DNA from: Francisella sp. SYW-9
GTDB lineage: Bacteria > Pseudomonadota > Gammaproteobacteria > Francisellales > Francisellaceae
Assembly: GCF_008711465.1 (NCBI RefSeq)
Contig: NZ_VXKQ01000030.1
Coordinates: 1-64,000, forward strand
DNA length: 64,000 nucleotides
Direction of reading: 5' to 3'
Shown here: piece by piece, positions 1-9,037 of the stretch
Layout of the letters: each line of letters starts with the position of its first letter
How positions within the stretch are numbered: position 1 is the first letter of the stretch
Program-made: the position numbers and the translations under genes
The notes under the pieces: model-generated
Seen by the model: only the letters and a program-made list of their open reading frames with translations
Told to the model about the DNA's origin: nothing
Databases searched by the model: none

Positions 1-16
1 CATATTTATCTCCTCT
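1..16 (-). other. Start codon and ribosome binding site of a leftward gene outside the window
   Basis: The first three bases are CAT, which is ATG on the minus strand, and on that strand it is preceded by AGAGGAGA (window 9-16) at normal spacing. This is the best Shine-Dalgarno sequence near this end, so a gene probably begins here and runs off the left edge. Nothing can be said of its product. Confidence 0.6.
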
Positions 17-420
17 TTTTTAATGATTAAATAACAGATTACCAATAAGCCTTTAAGCTTGTTAGTCTCTCTTTTTCTAAAACAACTGTATTTTGAACAA
101 TTATTATCCATCTTCTAAATTAGATAGATATAATCAAAATTATCTAAGTTTTTTTCTGATTCAACCTTTTTTTACAGCAATATATTGCGATTTATTTATG
201 TTCACATGAACAAAAAGCTATTTAGGTTAAATACATGATATTCTAGTGATAATATACCCAATTAAATTTCTCAAAAAAGTACAACCATATAAATGATATA
301 GAGAAATTTTAAAAAATTTTCTGAGTTCATAGAAAAGCTTTTACCCCGAAGGTTTTTATAACTATATTTTCTAGCAAATCTCATTATAATTTATATACTT
401 AAATTATACTTCTTTTAATA
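17..420. other. AT-rich divergent intergenic region
   Basis: About 400 bases without a coding sequence. It should hold the promoter of the leftward gene at the window edge and that of the MFS gene at 421. A short inverted repeat GTTCA-CA-TGAAC lies at 200-211 and could be an operator. A weak imperfect hairpin with runs of A and T surrounds 333-358. No RNA gene was recognised. Confidence 0.5.
385..390 (+). promoter_or_regulatory. Putative -10 element of the MFS gene at 421
   Basis: A perfect TATAAT lies 30 bases ahead of the GTG start. The stretch from about 361 to 421 is closely matched by the region ahead of the broken copy at 3399, where the equivalent hexamer is TATACT (3361-3366). Conservation between the two copies supports a promoter. 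The -35 box is not obvious. Confidence 0.5.
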
Positions 421-1605
421 GTGAATCTGCCAAACAAAAAAATACTACAAAATAAATATCTAGCCTACTATCCAATGATACTAATGAGTTGCTATTGGGT
501 AATTATCAAAGCTGGCCTACCTTTCGTTGATGATATGAGTCACTTCTTTAACGTATCCCATCAAAGTATTCAGCAGATATTATCACTATCACTTGTTATA
601 TCATCAATATCTCCACTACTCTGGGGACCCTTGATTGATCAAATAGGTCTTAAATGTTTTGTAATCTATGCAAGTATCCTAAGCTTTATAATAACTAGTA
701 TAATGCTTTTAACTGCAAATATTATAGTATTCACCTTGGCTTATATTATTGCAACGAGTATTATCCTTTCTCTTTCAGTATGTTCTAGAGGTTTCCCATT
801 TATTTATTTTGATAATATTCAACAAAAGCAACATGCAATATCTATTGCCTTTATGGGAGTATATTTTTGCTCATTCATGATTCCATTTTTTTCAGGTTGG
901 ATTGGGTTTTATCTAGGTTGGCAATTTGGTTATGTGTTAGTAGTTATATGGCTTATAGTTATAATCTTTGCTATCTCTAAATTAAGGGAAAGAAAAAGTA
1001 CTACTTCTCAAACTAGCTTTATAAAAAATATCACCACTATATTTTTTCACCTAAAAACAAAATGGTTTATTCGCTATACCTTATTTGTAGCAATTTTAGA
1101 TGCGATTGCATGGACGTATATTATAGCTCTACCATTTTGGTTAGCCGATACCTTTAATATTAGTGCAAAATATCTAGCATTTTACTTGTTCCCATTGGCT
1201 CTTCCAGGCCTACTTTGTCCCATAATTGTTAAGATTTTAGATAAATTCATAGATAGAAACTCTATAGTCAAGCTTGGACTTACAATTCTTATATTAAGTG
1301 GTGTATTGGCGATACTAGTTGGTCTAAGAACATGGAACTATGCTTTTATATATGTCATTCCAGGAATATTACTTAATCTAGCATCTTCCATAACATTCTC
1401 TATTGCAAGCACTCGAATATTCACAAATGTAAAAACCTTATTTAATGCTGCTTCAGGCCTGTTTTCACTAATACAATATTTTGCATTTGGTGTACTTGTA
1501 TTTATTGAGTCATACATATCTATTGATCTATTTTACTTAGAAGGGATCTTGATTTGTATTTGTGGTGTGTTGCTAATTATTTTACAAAGACATAAGATCC
1601 AATAA
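421..1605 (+). CDS. MFS transporter, Bcr/CflA-like (DHA1) family
   Basis: A 394-residue polytopic inner-membrane protein with about 12 hydrophobic segments and the usual MFS central break, a charged loop near residues 185-205. The N-terminal pattern LPFVDDM...SLSLVISSISPLLWGPLIDQIGLK matches the first two helices and loop 2-3 signature of DHA1/Bcr-type drug or metabolite exporters; the substrate is unknown. Translation begins at GTG with no clear Shine-Dalgarno sequence. The start is favoured because the degenerate paralogue at 3399 also begins with GTG at the equivalent place. The gene stands alone on the plus strand, with a converging amino-acid permease downstream. Confidence 0.8.
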   Translation: MNLPNKKILQNKYLAYYPMILMSCYWVIIKAGLPFVDDMSHFFNVSHQSIQQILSLSLVISSISPLLWGPLIDQIGLKCFVIYASILSFIITSIMLLTANIIVFTLAYIIATSIILSLSVCSRGFPFIYFDNIQQKQHAISIAFMGVYFCSFMIPFFSGWIGFYLGWQFGYVLVVIWLIVIIFAISKLRERKSTTSQTSFIKNITTIFFHLKTKWFIRYTLFVAILDAIAWTYIIALPFWLADTFNISAKYLAFYLFPLALPGLLCPIIVKILDKFIDRNSIVKLGLTILILSGVLAILVGLRTWNYAFIYVIPGILLNLASSITFSIASTRIFTNVKTLFNAASGLFSLIQYFAFGVLVFIESYISIDLFYLEGILICICGVLLIILQRHKIQ

Positions 1606-1640
1606 GATCTTTATTAAGAGTTATTTTAAATATGATTATT

Positions 1641-3185
1641 TTAACTACTTTTAAGATTTTCAATTTCTAATATTACTTCCTTCATATTCTCTTGAATTAT
1701 ATCTGTAGAAGCTTGTGTAAAGGTAAATATCTTAAGAAAGATAATACCAATTATAGCAACAACAAGATTATCGTAAGGAAATGCTATTAATTTTAATTCA
1801 TGTGCAAATGACACTCCCCACAAGCATATAATATATGCACACACAAACCACGTTTGTTTGAATAATTCAGAAAATTGATAACGCATAAAGACAAACCAAT
1901 AGAAAATACAAGCTAGCAAAACAAGTATTACTAGACATAATAAATTAAAAGTCCCTGACCAATATACAAAATATGAACAAGATATAAATCCTAAATATCC
2001 GAATAATTGATAAAAAGGTAATTTGAATTTTCTTTGCATTTTAGGGAACCTGTTCCTAAAAATGATTAAAACAACAGGTCCAGATAAACAACTAAACAGA
2101 ACTAGAGAAGATAGAAAATCTACTAATGTTGTCCACGTTGGAAATTGAAATAGAAATATCAAACCAACAAAAAAGTTTATCCAAATACAAAATACTGGCA
2201 CGTTATTTTTGTTTAGTTTAGTTAATATTGAATCTTTAAAAAACTCTAGACCAAATGCTTGTAATATTCTACCTGTAACAGCAGTAAATACATTACTTGT
2301 ACCTAATGGCGCAATTACTGCATCAATAAATAATATTGTATAAATAATATGTAAACTAAATAAGCTTAGTAAGCCTAGTAAAGGGGCCACTCCACCCGAG
2401 AAATTTTTTACCGACCCAGGAACACAAAACATAAACATTAGCGATAAAGAAATGTACATTGTTAGACCAACAACTACTGGAGCTATAAGAGATAATGGAA
2501 TTGCCAATTTAGGATTTTTCGCAGAATTTGCTACGATCAAACCATTTTGAAATCCAGAAAAAGCAAAAGCCAAGCCAGAACCTGTAACAGCCAAGAGAAC
2601 ATGTTCAAAATTCACCTGAATATGAGCCGTATTTGCATGATAGTTTTTGAATGACCCATAAGCAATTAGCATTCCGACAGCAATAAATATTGGCAAAAGA
2701 ATCTTCCAAATACTAACTATAGAATTAATCTTAGCAACATTTTTTAACTGAAAGGTATTCAAATATGTCAGACTTAACATAATTAAAAATGCTATAGCTA
2801 CACCATAATATGATAGAGATACTCCTTTAGCACTAGAGTCAACAAGATTTGGAAACCAAAACCCTAAATATTGAACTACAGATTGAGACTCTAGCGGTAA
2901 GTATACAATATAGCTTATCCACCCCAATGCAACAAATAAAAAACCTAATGTTCGAGAATGAGTAATGCGTAAAAATCTCATTGCTCCTGAGACTATCGGT
3001 AACATAGATGCTACTTCTGCAAAACATAATGCTACAAGTAAAGTAAGAAAAGCTGTAATAAACCATGAAATTATAACGCCTTGACCAGCTGTCTGAAAAC
3101 CATAATATGGAGAGAATAACCAGCCGCTTCCAATCATCCCACCTGTAGATATAAATACTATGGCTATTGTAGATAACTTTTTCAT
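1641..3185 (-). CDS. APC-family amino acid permease (copy 1)
   Basis: A 514-residue inner-membrane transporter of the amino acid-polyamine-organocation superfamily. The first helix has the unwound GMIGSG motif (about residues 16-21) that contacts substrate in APC proteins, and 12 or more membrane segments follow. It ends in a short charged tail. The general look recalls YveA/aspartate-type permeases, but substrate assignment would be guesswork. It is closely related to, and exactly the same length as, the permease at 42213-43757. It faces the broken MFS copy at 3399 across a divergent AT-rich gap. Its start is a normal ATG conserved with the paralogue. Confidence 0.85.
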   Translation of the reverse strand: MKKLSTIAIVFISTGGMIGSGWLFSPYYGFQTAGQGVIISWFITAFLTLLVALCFAEVASMLPIVSGAMRFLRITHSRTLGFLFVALGWISYIVYLPLESQSVVQYLGFWFPNLVDSSAKGVSLSYYGVAIAFLIMLSLTYLNTFQLKNVAKINSIVSIWKILLPIFIAVGMLIAYGSFKNYHANTAHIQVNFEHVLLAVTGSGLAFAFSGFQNGLIVANSAKNPKLAIPLSLIAPVVVGLTMYISLSLMFMFCVPGSVKNFSGGVAPLLGLLSLFSLHIIYTILFIDAVIAPLGTSNVFTAVTGRILQAFGLEFFKDSILTKLNKNNVPVFCIWINFFVGLIFLFQFPTWTTLVDFLSSLVLFSCLSGPVVLIIFRNRFPKMQRKFKLPFYQLFGYLGFISCSYFVYWSGTFNLLCLVILVLLACIFYWFVFMRYQFSELFKQTWFVCAYIICLWGVSFAHELKLIAFPYDNLVVAIIGIIFLKIFTFTQASTDIIQENMKEVILEIENLKSS

Positions 3186-3398
3186 ATGGTAAACCTATGT
3201 GATTTTTGTATCTACATTTCAGTATAGCGAACATATTCTAAATGAAAAATATATTAAATAGCAAAACTCTATTCTTAATAATTCTCTTCTTATATTCATT
3301 TTTAATATAAAAGCATCAAAACAAGACTTTAAATATATTATATTTTCTAGTAAATCTGATTATACTTTGATCATTAAAATAATATATTTTCTTTTTTA

Positions 3399-4585
3399 GT
3401 GATAAACAAAAATCCAAAAACAATACACAATAAATACTTAGCTTTCTACCCAATGATATTAATGATTTCTTATTGGGTAATTACAAAAGCTGGCTTACCT
3501 TTTGTAAATGATATGAGTAGTTTTTTTAACGTATCACACCAAAGTATCCAACAGATATTATCTCTTTCACTTATTATCTCTTCATTATCTCCCTTACTAT
3601 AGGGGCCTTTGATTGATCATATAGGTCTTAAACCTTTTGCTATCTGTGCTAGTAGTATAAGCTTTATAATAACAGTTATAATGCTTCTGACCTCAAATAT
3701 TATCATATTTACATTTACCTATATTATTGCAACTAGTATTATCTTTTCTCTTTCGGTATGTTCTAGAAGCTTTCCTTTTATTTATTTTGATCAAGTTGAG
3801 CAAAAGCAAAGATCTATCGCCATTACTTTTATGGGAGTATACTTTTGCTCTTTTATGATTCCGTTTTTTTCTGGCTGGATAGGATTTTATCTTGGGTGGC
3901 AATTTGGCTATGCACTTGTTCTTATCTGGCTTGTGATAGTAATTAGTGCAATATATAGGCTAAATAATTCAAAAGAAAAAAGTAATACTATAGAGAAAGT
4001 TAGTTTTACAAAAAATATTTTTTCTATTTTCTCACATACGAAAACAAAACTTTTTATCAGATATACTCTATTTGTTGCGATTTTAAATGGTGTTGCTTGG
4101 ACTTATATTATAGCTTTACCATTTTGGCTAGCTGATACATTTAATATTGATTCAAAATATATAGCTTTATATCTATTTCCATTAGCATTACCAGGATTAT
4201 TATGCCCTTTTCTAGTTGGTTTTTTGGAAAGGTTTATACATAAAAATTCTATAGTAAAGCTAGGTATTGTAATTTTTATACTAGGAGGTATTTTAGCTAT
4301 TATAGTTAGTTTTAAAACTTGGAGTCATGCTTATATATACGTAATTCTGTACTACTTAACTTAGCATCAGCAATATCATTTGCTATTGCTAGCACTAGAG
4401 TTTTTACAAATGTTAAAACACAATTTAATGCTGCATCTGGACTATTCTCACTAATACAATATTTCGCTTTTGGAATAATTGTATTTGTTGAGTCATATAT
4501 CTCGATTAGTCACTTTTATTTAGAAGGTATTCTAATCTTCATTAGTAGTGTTTTGCTAATTATACTGCAAAGATATAAATATTAA
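3399..4585 (+). pseudogene. Broken second copy of the MFS transporter at 421
   Basis: Translating the three frames in turn recovers a full-length relative of the protein at 421-1605. It is broken twice. A Trp codon of the intact copy (loop 2-3, PLLWGP) is TAG here at about 3600, and a net 4-base loss near 4346-4352 shifts the frame, giving a stop at about 4362, after which the sequence resumes in another frame to 4585. The upstream 60 bases, the GTG start and the overall length are also kept, so it is a duplicated gene that decayed in place. The intact N-terminal 67 codons and the middle 251-codon stretch are still open. Confidence 0.85.
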
Positions 4586-4612
4586 TTTTATTTTTTGAAT
4601 AATATCTCTAAT

Positions 4613-5950
4613 TTAACCTTCTACTTTAGGTTTTCTAACACTTTTATTTGTATTAATTTTTTGTCTTATTTTCTTAGCAAAATCTTTATTATGATTAGAA
4701 GCTTTCTTTTGTGTGCTATTTCTACTATTTTTATTAGCTCTTTTAGCTGCAATTATTTTAACTTCATTAATCTTTTTTACTTTAGTTTTGCGTGACATAC
4801 TAGTAACTGGTACATTATGACTAGCTTCAAAGCCCTCAAGTTCATCACGAGGTAAAAGGTGTCCTATCAAGTGTTCAATACTAGATAATGATTCTACCTC
4901 ATCTGCACTAACCAAAGATATTGCTAAACCATCTTGTCCTGCTCTACCAGTTCTACCAATCCTATGAACATAGTCCTCTGCTACATTTGGCAAATCAAGA
5001 TTTATAACACATGGCAGTTGTGCAATATCAATACCACGAGCAGCTATATCTGTCGCAACTAGCACATTTATTTCTTTTGCTTTAAAATCTGCTAACGCTT
5101 TTGTACGAGCAGTTTGACTTTTATTACCATGAATAGCACTACTTGTTATACCTGCTTTATTGAGTTTTTCAGAAATTTTATTTGCACCATGTTTTGTACG
5201 AGAAAAAACTAATACTTGATGCAAGTCTTGCTCTTTTATTAAAGCTATTAATGCGTTAATTTTATTGGCTTTATCTAAAGTATAGATCTTCTGTGTGATT
5301 TTTTTGACAGTAGTGTTTACAACATCCGCAGATACAGACTGAGGATTATTAAGGAATTCATGAGCCAAGCTTTTAATCTCTGATGAAAAGGTAGCCGAAA
5401 ACATTAAGGTTTGGATCTTTTTAGGCAAAAGCTTATGAATTCTTTTTAAATCATTTATGAATCCCATATCTAACATTCTATCAGCTTCATCAAGAACTAA
5501 AGTATTCAAGCTGTCAAATTTAATAGCATTTTGACCATATAAATCAAGTAACCTACCTGGAGTAGCTATCAGTATTTCTACGCCTTTACGTAGCTTCATC
5601 ATTTGGGGGTTTATACTTACCCCACCAAATACAACTGCTGAACGTATATGAGTATTTTCACCATATAATCTGACTTGATCCTGGATCTGAGCTGCTAGCT
5701 CTCTTGTTGGCGTTAGAACTAAAACTTTAATTTTATTTGCTTGAGCTTTTGGTTGATCTAAAAGCTTCTGTATAACTGGTAATGTAAACCCAGCTGTTTT
5801 ACCAGTACCAGTTTGTGCTGATGCCATTACATCATTATCTTTTAAAATTAATGGGATAGCCTTTGCCTGTATAGTAGTTGGTTTTGTATAACCTTTTTTA
5901 TCTAAAGCACTACAAATTGAAGAATTTAAACCTAGATCTGAGAATTGCAT
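4613..5950 (-). CDS. rhlE: DEAD-box ATP-dependent RNA helicase, RhlE type
   Basis: A 445-residue superfamily 2 RNA helicase that remodels RNA in ribosome assembly or mRNA decay. All core motifs are present: Q motif at residues 3-28, AQTGTGKT (45-52), PTRELA (81-86), TPGR (130-133), DEAD (154-157), SAT (185-187), then the second RecA domain with ATDIAARGIDI and HRIGRTGRAG. The C-terminal tail of about 60 residues is highly basic and low in complexity, as in RhlE proteins, and probably gives nonspecific RNA binding. Assignment to RhlE rather than another DEAD-box subgroup rests on length and tail. It is a single gene, convergent with the MFS pseudogene. Confidence 0.85.
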   Translation of the reverse strand: MQFSDLGLNSSICSALDKKGYTKPTTIQAKAIPLILKDNDVMASAQTGTGKTAGFTLPVIQKLLDQPKAQANKIKVLVLTPTRELAAQIQDQVRLYGENTHIRSAVVFGGVSINPQMMKLRKGVEILIATPGRLLDLYGQNAIKFDSLNTLVLDEADRMLDMGFINDLKRIHKLLPKKIQTLMFSATFSSEIKSLAHEFLNNPQSVSADVVNTTVKKITQKIYTLDKANKINALIALIKEQDLHQVLVFSRTKHGANKISEKLNKAGITSSAIHGNKSQTARTKALADFKAKEINVLVATDIAARGIDIAQLPCVINLDLPNVAEDYVHRIGRTGRAGQDGLAISLVSADEVESLSSIEHLIGHLLPRDELEGFEASHNVPVTSMSRKTKVKKINEVKIIAAKRANKNSRNSTQKKASNHNKDFAKKIRQKINTNKSVRKPKVEG

Positions 5951-6078
5951 GTATTATTATTTCCTATATTTTTAACTTAGCTATATTAACACTAATAATC
6001 AACATTTACTCTATAAAGATGATTTATTAAATAATATAATATCGCTAATACTCGATTATATGAGATTTAAAGCTAAAA

Positions 6079-6693
6079 ATGGCAAATACATACTGCTCTG
6101 AACTAGGTAGAAATGTTCGTGACCATCTAATAAAACTAGGTTTAGAACAACCAAGAGAATTCAACATAGATAATGATACAAAAATACAAAAGATCTCTAA
6201 AGCCTATCGTGAAATATTAGATACCTTAGGTCTAGAAACTCATGAATTCGATAAAACTCCATTTAGAATAGCAAGAATGTTTTCTCAAGAAATTTTTAAT
6301 GGCTTAGATTATAATAACTTCCCTGCTTGTGCTTTATATGAAAATGAATTTAAATATGATGGAATTTTAACCCAAAAAAATATTACTATAATGTCTTTTT
6401 GCGAGCATCACTTTGTTCCATTTGAAGGTATTGCTGAAGTTTCATTTATTCCAAAAAATAACAATATCATAGGTCTTTGTCGCATAAATAGTATTTGTGA
6501 TTTTTTTGCTCGACGTCCTCAAATACAAGAAAGAATGACTGCACAAATATTTGAAAGTTTAAAATTTATCCTCGGCACACAAGATGTCTCAGTAAAAATA
6601 ACTGCTAAACATACTTGCGTATCATTTCGTGGTTGTAATAATAAAGATACTGAAACTTATACTCAAATGCTAGGTGGCTTCTTTGCGAAATAA
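6079..6693 (+). CDS. folE: GTP cyclohydrolase I with altered phosphate-site residues
   Basis: A 204-residue protein that fits GTP cyclohydrolase I, which converts GTP to 7,8-dihydroneopterin triphosphate for folate or queuosine synthesis. Zinc ligands are present: Cys108 and His111 in FCEHH and Cys180 in HTC. The guanine-binding pair Gln150-Glu151 lies in RRPQIQERMT, and Arg184 is kept. The usual GLSKINR motif, however, reads GLCRINS (132-138), so the equivalents of E. coli Ser135, Lys136 and Arg139, which contact the triphosphate, are Cys, Arg and Ser. The enzyme may still work, or its substrate may differ. It is followed at once by the YdcF-like gene, with which it may be cotranscribed. Confidence 0.85.
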   Translation: MANTYCSELGRNVRDHLIKLGLEQPREFNIDNDTKIQKISKAYREILDTLGLETHEFDKTPFRIARMFSQEIFNGLDYNNFPACALYENEFKYDGILTQKNITIMSFCEHHFVPFEGIAEVSFIPKNNNIIGLCRINSICDFFARRPQIQERMTAQIFESLKFILGTQDVSVKITAKHTCVSFRGCNNKDTETYTQMLGGFFAK

Positions 6694-6706
6694 ATATGGA
6701 GTTAAT

Positions 6707-7390
6707 ATGAGTAATTTGCTAGATATTGGTTGTCTATTTTTGATTGCTTTAATTATTTGCTGTATTTGTTCAAAAGGATATTTACGTTATTTCTTAGTAG
6801 CTCTAACAATAATTTACTATTTAATTGGTAGTGGTATTATAGGATATTTTTTAGCAAAACCAATCCAGTCAGAAACTTCAGATATCAAAGCATGTGCTAA
6901 AACAAATGGAATTATACTATTAGGTGCAGGGTTAAATAATGCTTTTGGCCAAATAGAACCTAGTCTTGGTGCATATGATCGTATACTTAAGACTGCTGAA
7001 ATTTATAATAAATACCCACAAAAGATTATAGTGACCGGTGGTGTACCTGGTGGAGAGAATGTATCAGAAGCAGAAATTTATACAAAAGAACTACAAAAGT
7101 TAGGAGTTCCGGATTCTAAGATAGAATTAGAAAAAAGAGCTAAAAATACATATCAAAATGCCAAATTTACTAAAAAACTTCTAGAAAATGATAAAACTTA
7201 TTGTTTAGTTACTGGAGGTATTCATTATAAAAGATCTAAAATACTATTTGATAAGTTTAATATTAATACTATTAGTGTAGCCTCATCTAAACTTGTTCCA
7301 GATATTAAAATATTACCAAATGCATATAACTTCTATATAACTCAAAGAATAATTCATGAATATCTTGGCATTGTAAAAGCTTCTTTTTAG
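6707..7390 (+). CDS. YdcF/SanA-like DUF218 membrane protein
   Basis: A 227-residue protein with two hydrophobic segments at the N-terminus followed by a DUF218 domain: IILLGAGLNN, a central IIVTGGVPGG and a C-terminal YCLVTGGIHYKRS. This is the arrangement of YdcF/SanA/ElyC proteins, which are linked to envelope integrity; their chemistry is poorly known. An upstream GTG at 6674 would overlap folE, but the ATG at 6707 is preceded by GGAGT at good spacing and begins directly before the first membrane helix, so it is chosen here. The gene ends 3 bases before the converging FUSC-type gene. Confidence 0.75.
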   Translation: MSNLLDIGCLFLIALIICCICSKGYLRYFLVALTIIYYLIGSGIIGYFLAKPIQSETSDIKACAKTNGIILLGAGLNNAFGQIEPSLGAYDRILKTAEIYNKYPQKIIVTGGVPGGENVSEAEIYTKELQKLGVPDSKIELEKRAKNTYQNAKFTKKLLENDKTYCLVTGGIHYKRSKILFDKFNINTISVASSKLVPDIKILPNAYNFYITQRIIHEYLGIVKASF

Positions 7391-7393
7391 TAC

Positions 7394-8806
7394 TTATTTA
7401 AAATCGAATTTCCATTCTTTAACTTTTATCATAGCTAAATAGACCCTTTGTATTTCACAAATATGTCTATCAATATCTGATATGATCTTACTATTAATTT
7501 TCTTATCTAATAGATAGTTGGGGAATCTTGGATTACCCCTTGTCTGTATTAAATATATCAGATTTTCTAACCTCTTAGAAAGTATTTCTAAATCTAAGTT
7601 ATTAGCCTTTTCAAAGTTTTTGTCTTTAATCAATCTATAGACCTGATCTAGATGAAGCATCATTTCCTCTAAAAAAGAAAATCTATTAGAAAATAGTGAA
7701 ACTGGCTCATATTTAGACTTAATATAGCTTGTATTAAATGAATCAAATGATAAGTTTAAATTTTCAAAATTCTCTTTTTTAGAATTCTTACATACCTCAC
7801 TTAGCCCTATCAAAATATCTATCAACTCTAGCCTTAACTCATAAAAAACATACTTTGGCAGTATTAATAAAGAACAAAATATACCTATGCTCAAACCAAC
7901 TAATGTATCACTAATTCTGACTAACAGATAGCTAGTAATCGTATACCCTACAGGGTTAATAATATAAAAAACATTTGATAGTATCATCGTAGCGAATAAT
8001 ACCCCAAAAAAATAATTCTTCTCAATAAAAACTATTGTTAAAAACAATAGTAAAATAGTTGTTACATCTATTGAGCTTGGAAAATGAATAAAAATTTCAT
8101 AACTTAATATACTTCCTAAGACTATACCAATTACTGTTGCTGATAAGCGTTGGATACTAACTTTAACTGAATCAGCAACATTAAGTCGCAATGAAACCAA
8201 AATAGAATAGCAAATCCAAGCAAAATTATATAAAGGGCTTATATTAAATATTAAAAAACCTAAACAAATAGCACATGCTGCTCTAAGAGCTAAATGATAT
8301 TGATTAAACCCTACTTTACTAACCTCTGGAAAATCAATTCTAGGCAAAATTAATAAGCACAATATAGTAGTTGCTGTCCCTAAGAATACACCACATATAA
8401 AATAGCTCACACTTAACCAAAAATCTAACTGTAATTGTGCTTTAAATACAAATACTGTGACAATATAAACTACTAAAAAAATACTTAATCTTTCACAGTA
8501 GTCAAAAATAGCTGAAATTGAATAACAGAAAAAAACACTAAAAAATAATATTAGCAAAAATATTGGTAATGAAAAACATAAACCAAATGAAGTTATAAAA
8601 ACAACTAAAACACTCAAAAGACTAGATTTTAAAATAAACCAGATTTGATCATTTTTTGTAACTCTAGAACAAGTAATTGCTAGAAATATAGAGAAAATAA
8701 TGCTCCAAAAATATATTATAAAACTACTTATACTTAATACATATAAAATTAAAATAGACATGCTTGATGCAAGTGTAATTAATATAGCTTTTTTAATTTG
8801 ATTCAT
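7394..8806 (-). CDS. FUSC-family inner membrane protein (aromatic acid exporter-like)
   Basis: A 470-residue membrane protein. Residues 1-150 hold about six closely packed hydrophobic segments; after a loop, a second set covers about 175-315, and a soluble mainly helical domain fills the last 150 residues. This 6 + 6 layout with a cytoplasmic tail fits the FUSC/YccS/AaeB superfamily (efflux of aromatic acids, or related bacterial proteins). No AaeA-like periplasmic partner is adjacent. Substrate is unknown. It stands alone on the minus strand. Confidence 0.65.
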   Translation of the reverse strand: MNQIKKAILITLASSMSILILYVLSISSFIIYFWSIIFSIFLAITCSRVTKNDQIWFILKSSLLSVLVVFITSFGLCFSLPIFLLILFFSVFFCYSISAIFDYCERLSIFLVVYIVTVFVFKAQLQLDFWLSVSYFICGVFLGTATTILCLLILPRIDFPEVSKVGFNQYHLALRAACAICLGFLIFNISPLYNFAWICYSILVSLRLNVADSVKVSIQRLSATVIGIVLGSILSYEIFIHFPSSIDVTTILLLFLTIVFIEKNYFFGVLFATMILSNVFYIINPVGYTITSYLLVRISDTLVGLSIGIFCSLLILPKYVFYELRLELIDILIGLSEVCKNSKKENFENLNLSFDSFNTSYIKSKYEPVSLFSNRFSFLEEMMLHLDQVYRLIKDKNFEKANNLDLEILSKRLENLIYLIQTRGNPRFPNYLLDKKINSKIISDIDRHICEIQRVYLAMIKVKEWKFDFK

Positions 8807-8888
8807 AGAACCCTAATCACACAATAGTATTAAGTTGTTTAGATTATGCACTTTATCACATATCAAATATGAAAAATAGCTAGCAGAA

Positions 8889-8969
8889 CATGCTTAAATT
8901 ATTTATTTTAATAATTTATTTTAAAATAATCTTGCATCGCATAGCAATACATTGTATCATTTAAGCATG
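8889..8969. repeat. Spaced 11-bp inverted repeat upstream of the FAH gene
   Basis: CATGCTTAAAT at 8889-8899 is matched by its exact reverse complement ATTTAAGCATG at 8959-8969, separated by 59 bases of mostly A and T. It lies between the two divergent genes at 8806 and 9038 and could be a pair of regulator half-sites or a hairpin. No T-tract follows, so a terminator is less likely. Confidence 0.45.
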
Positions 8970-8971
8970 AG

Positions 8972-8988
8972 TTGTACTAATTGTACAA
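8972..8988. promoter_or_regulatory. Operator-like palindrome TTGTAC-N5-GTACAA
   Basis: A perfect 6-5-6 inverted repeat lies 50 bases ahead of the FAH gene start, immediately upstream of a TATAAT (9001-9006). This position suits a repressor site overlapping the promoter. A related TTGTACAA occurs in the intergenic region ahead of the inositol/uronate operon (around 16242-16249). A common regulator is possible but unproven. Confidence 0.4.
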
Positions 8989-9037
8989 AAAAGATTCTAA
9001 TATAATAAATTAACTAATTGCCAATAGGAGGTTATCT

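Noticed and set aside
2839-3234. 131-codon open frame on the minus strand
   Set aside because: It overlaps the APC permease in another frame, is Cys/Tyr-rich without family features, and a similar shadow occurs in the paralogue at 43411-43695.
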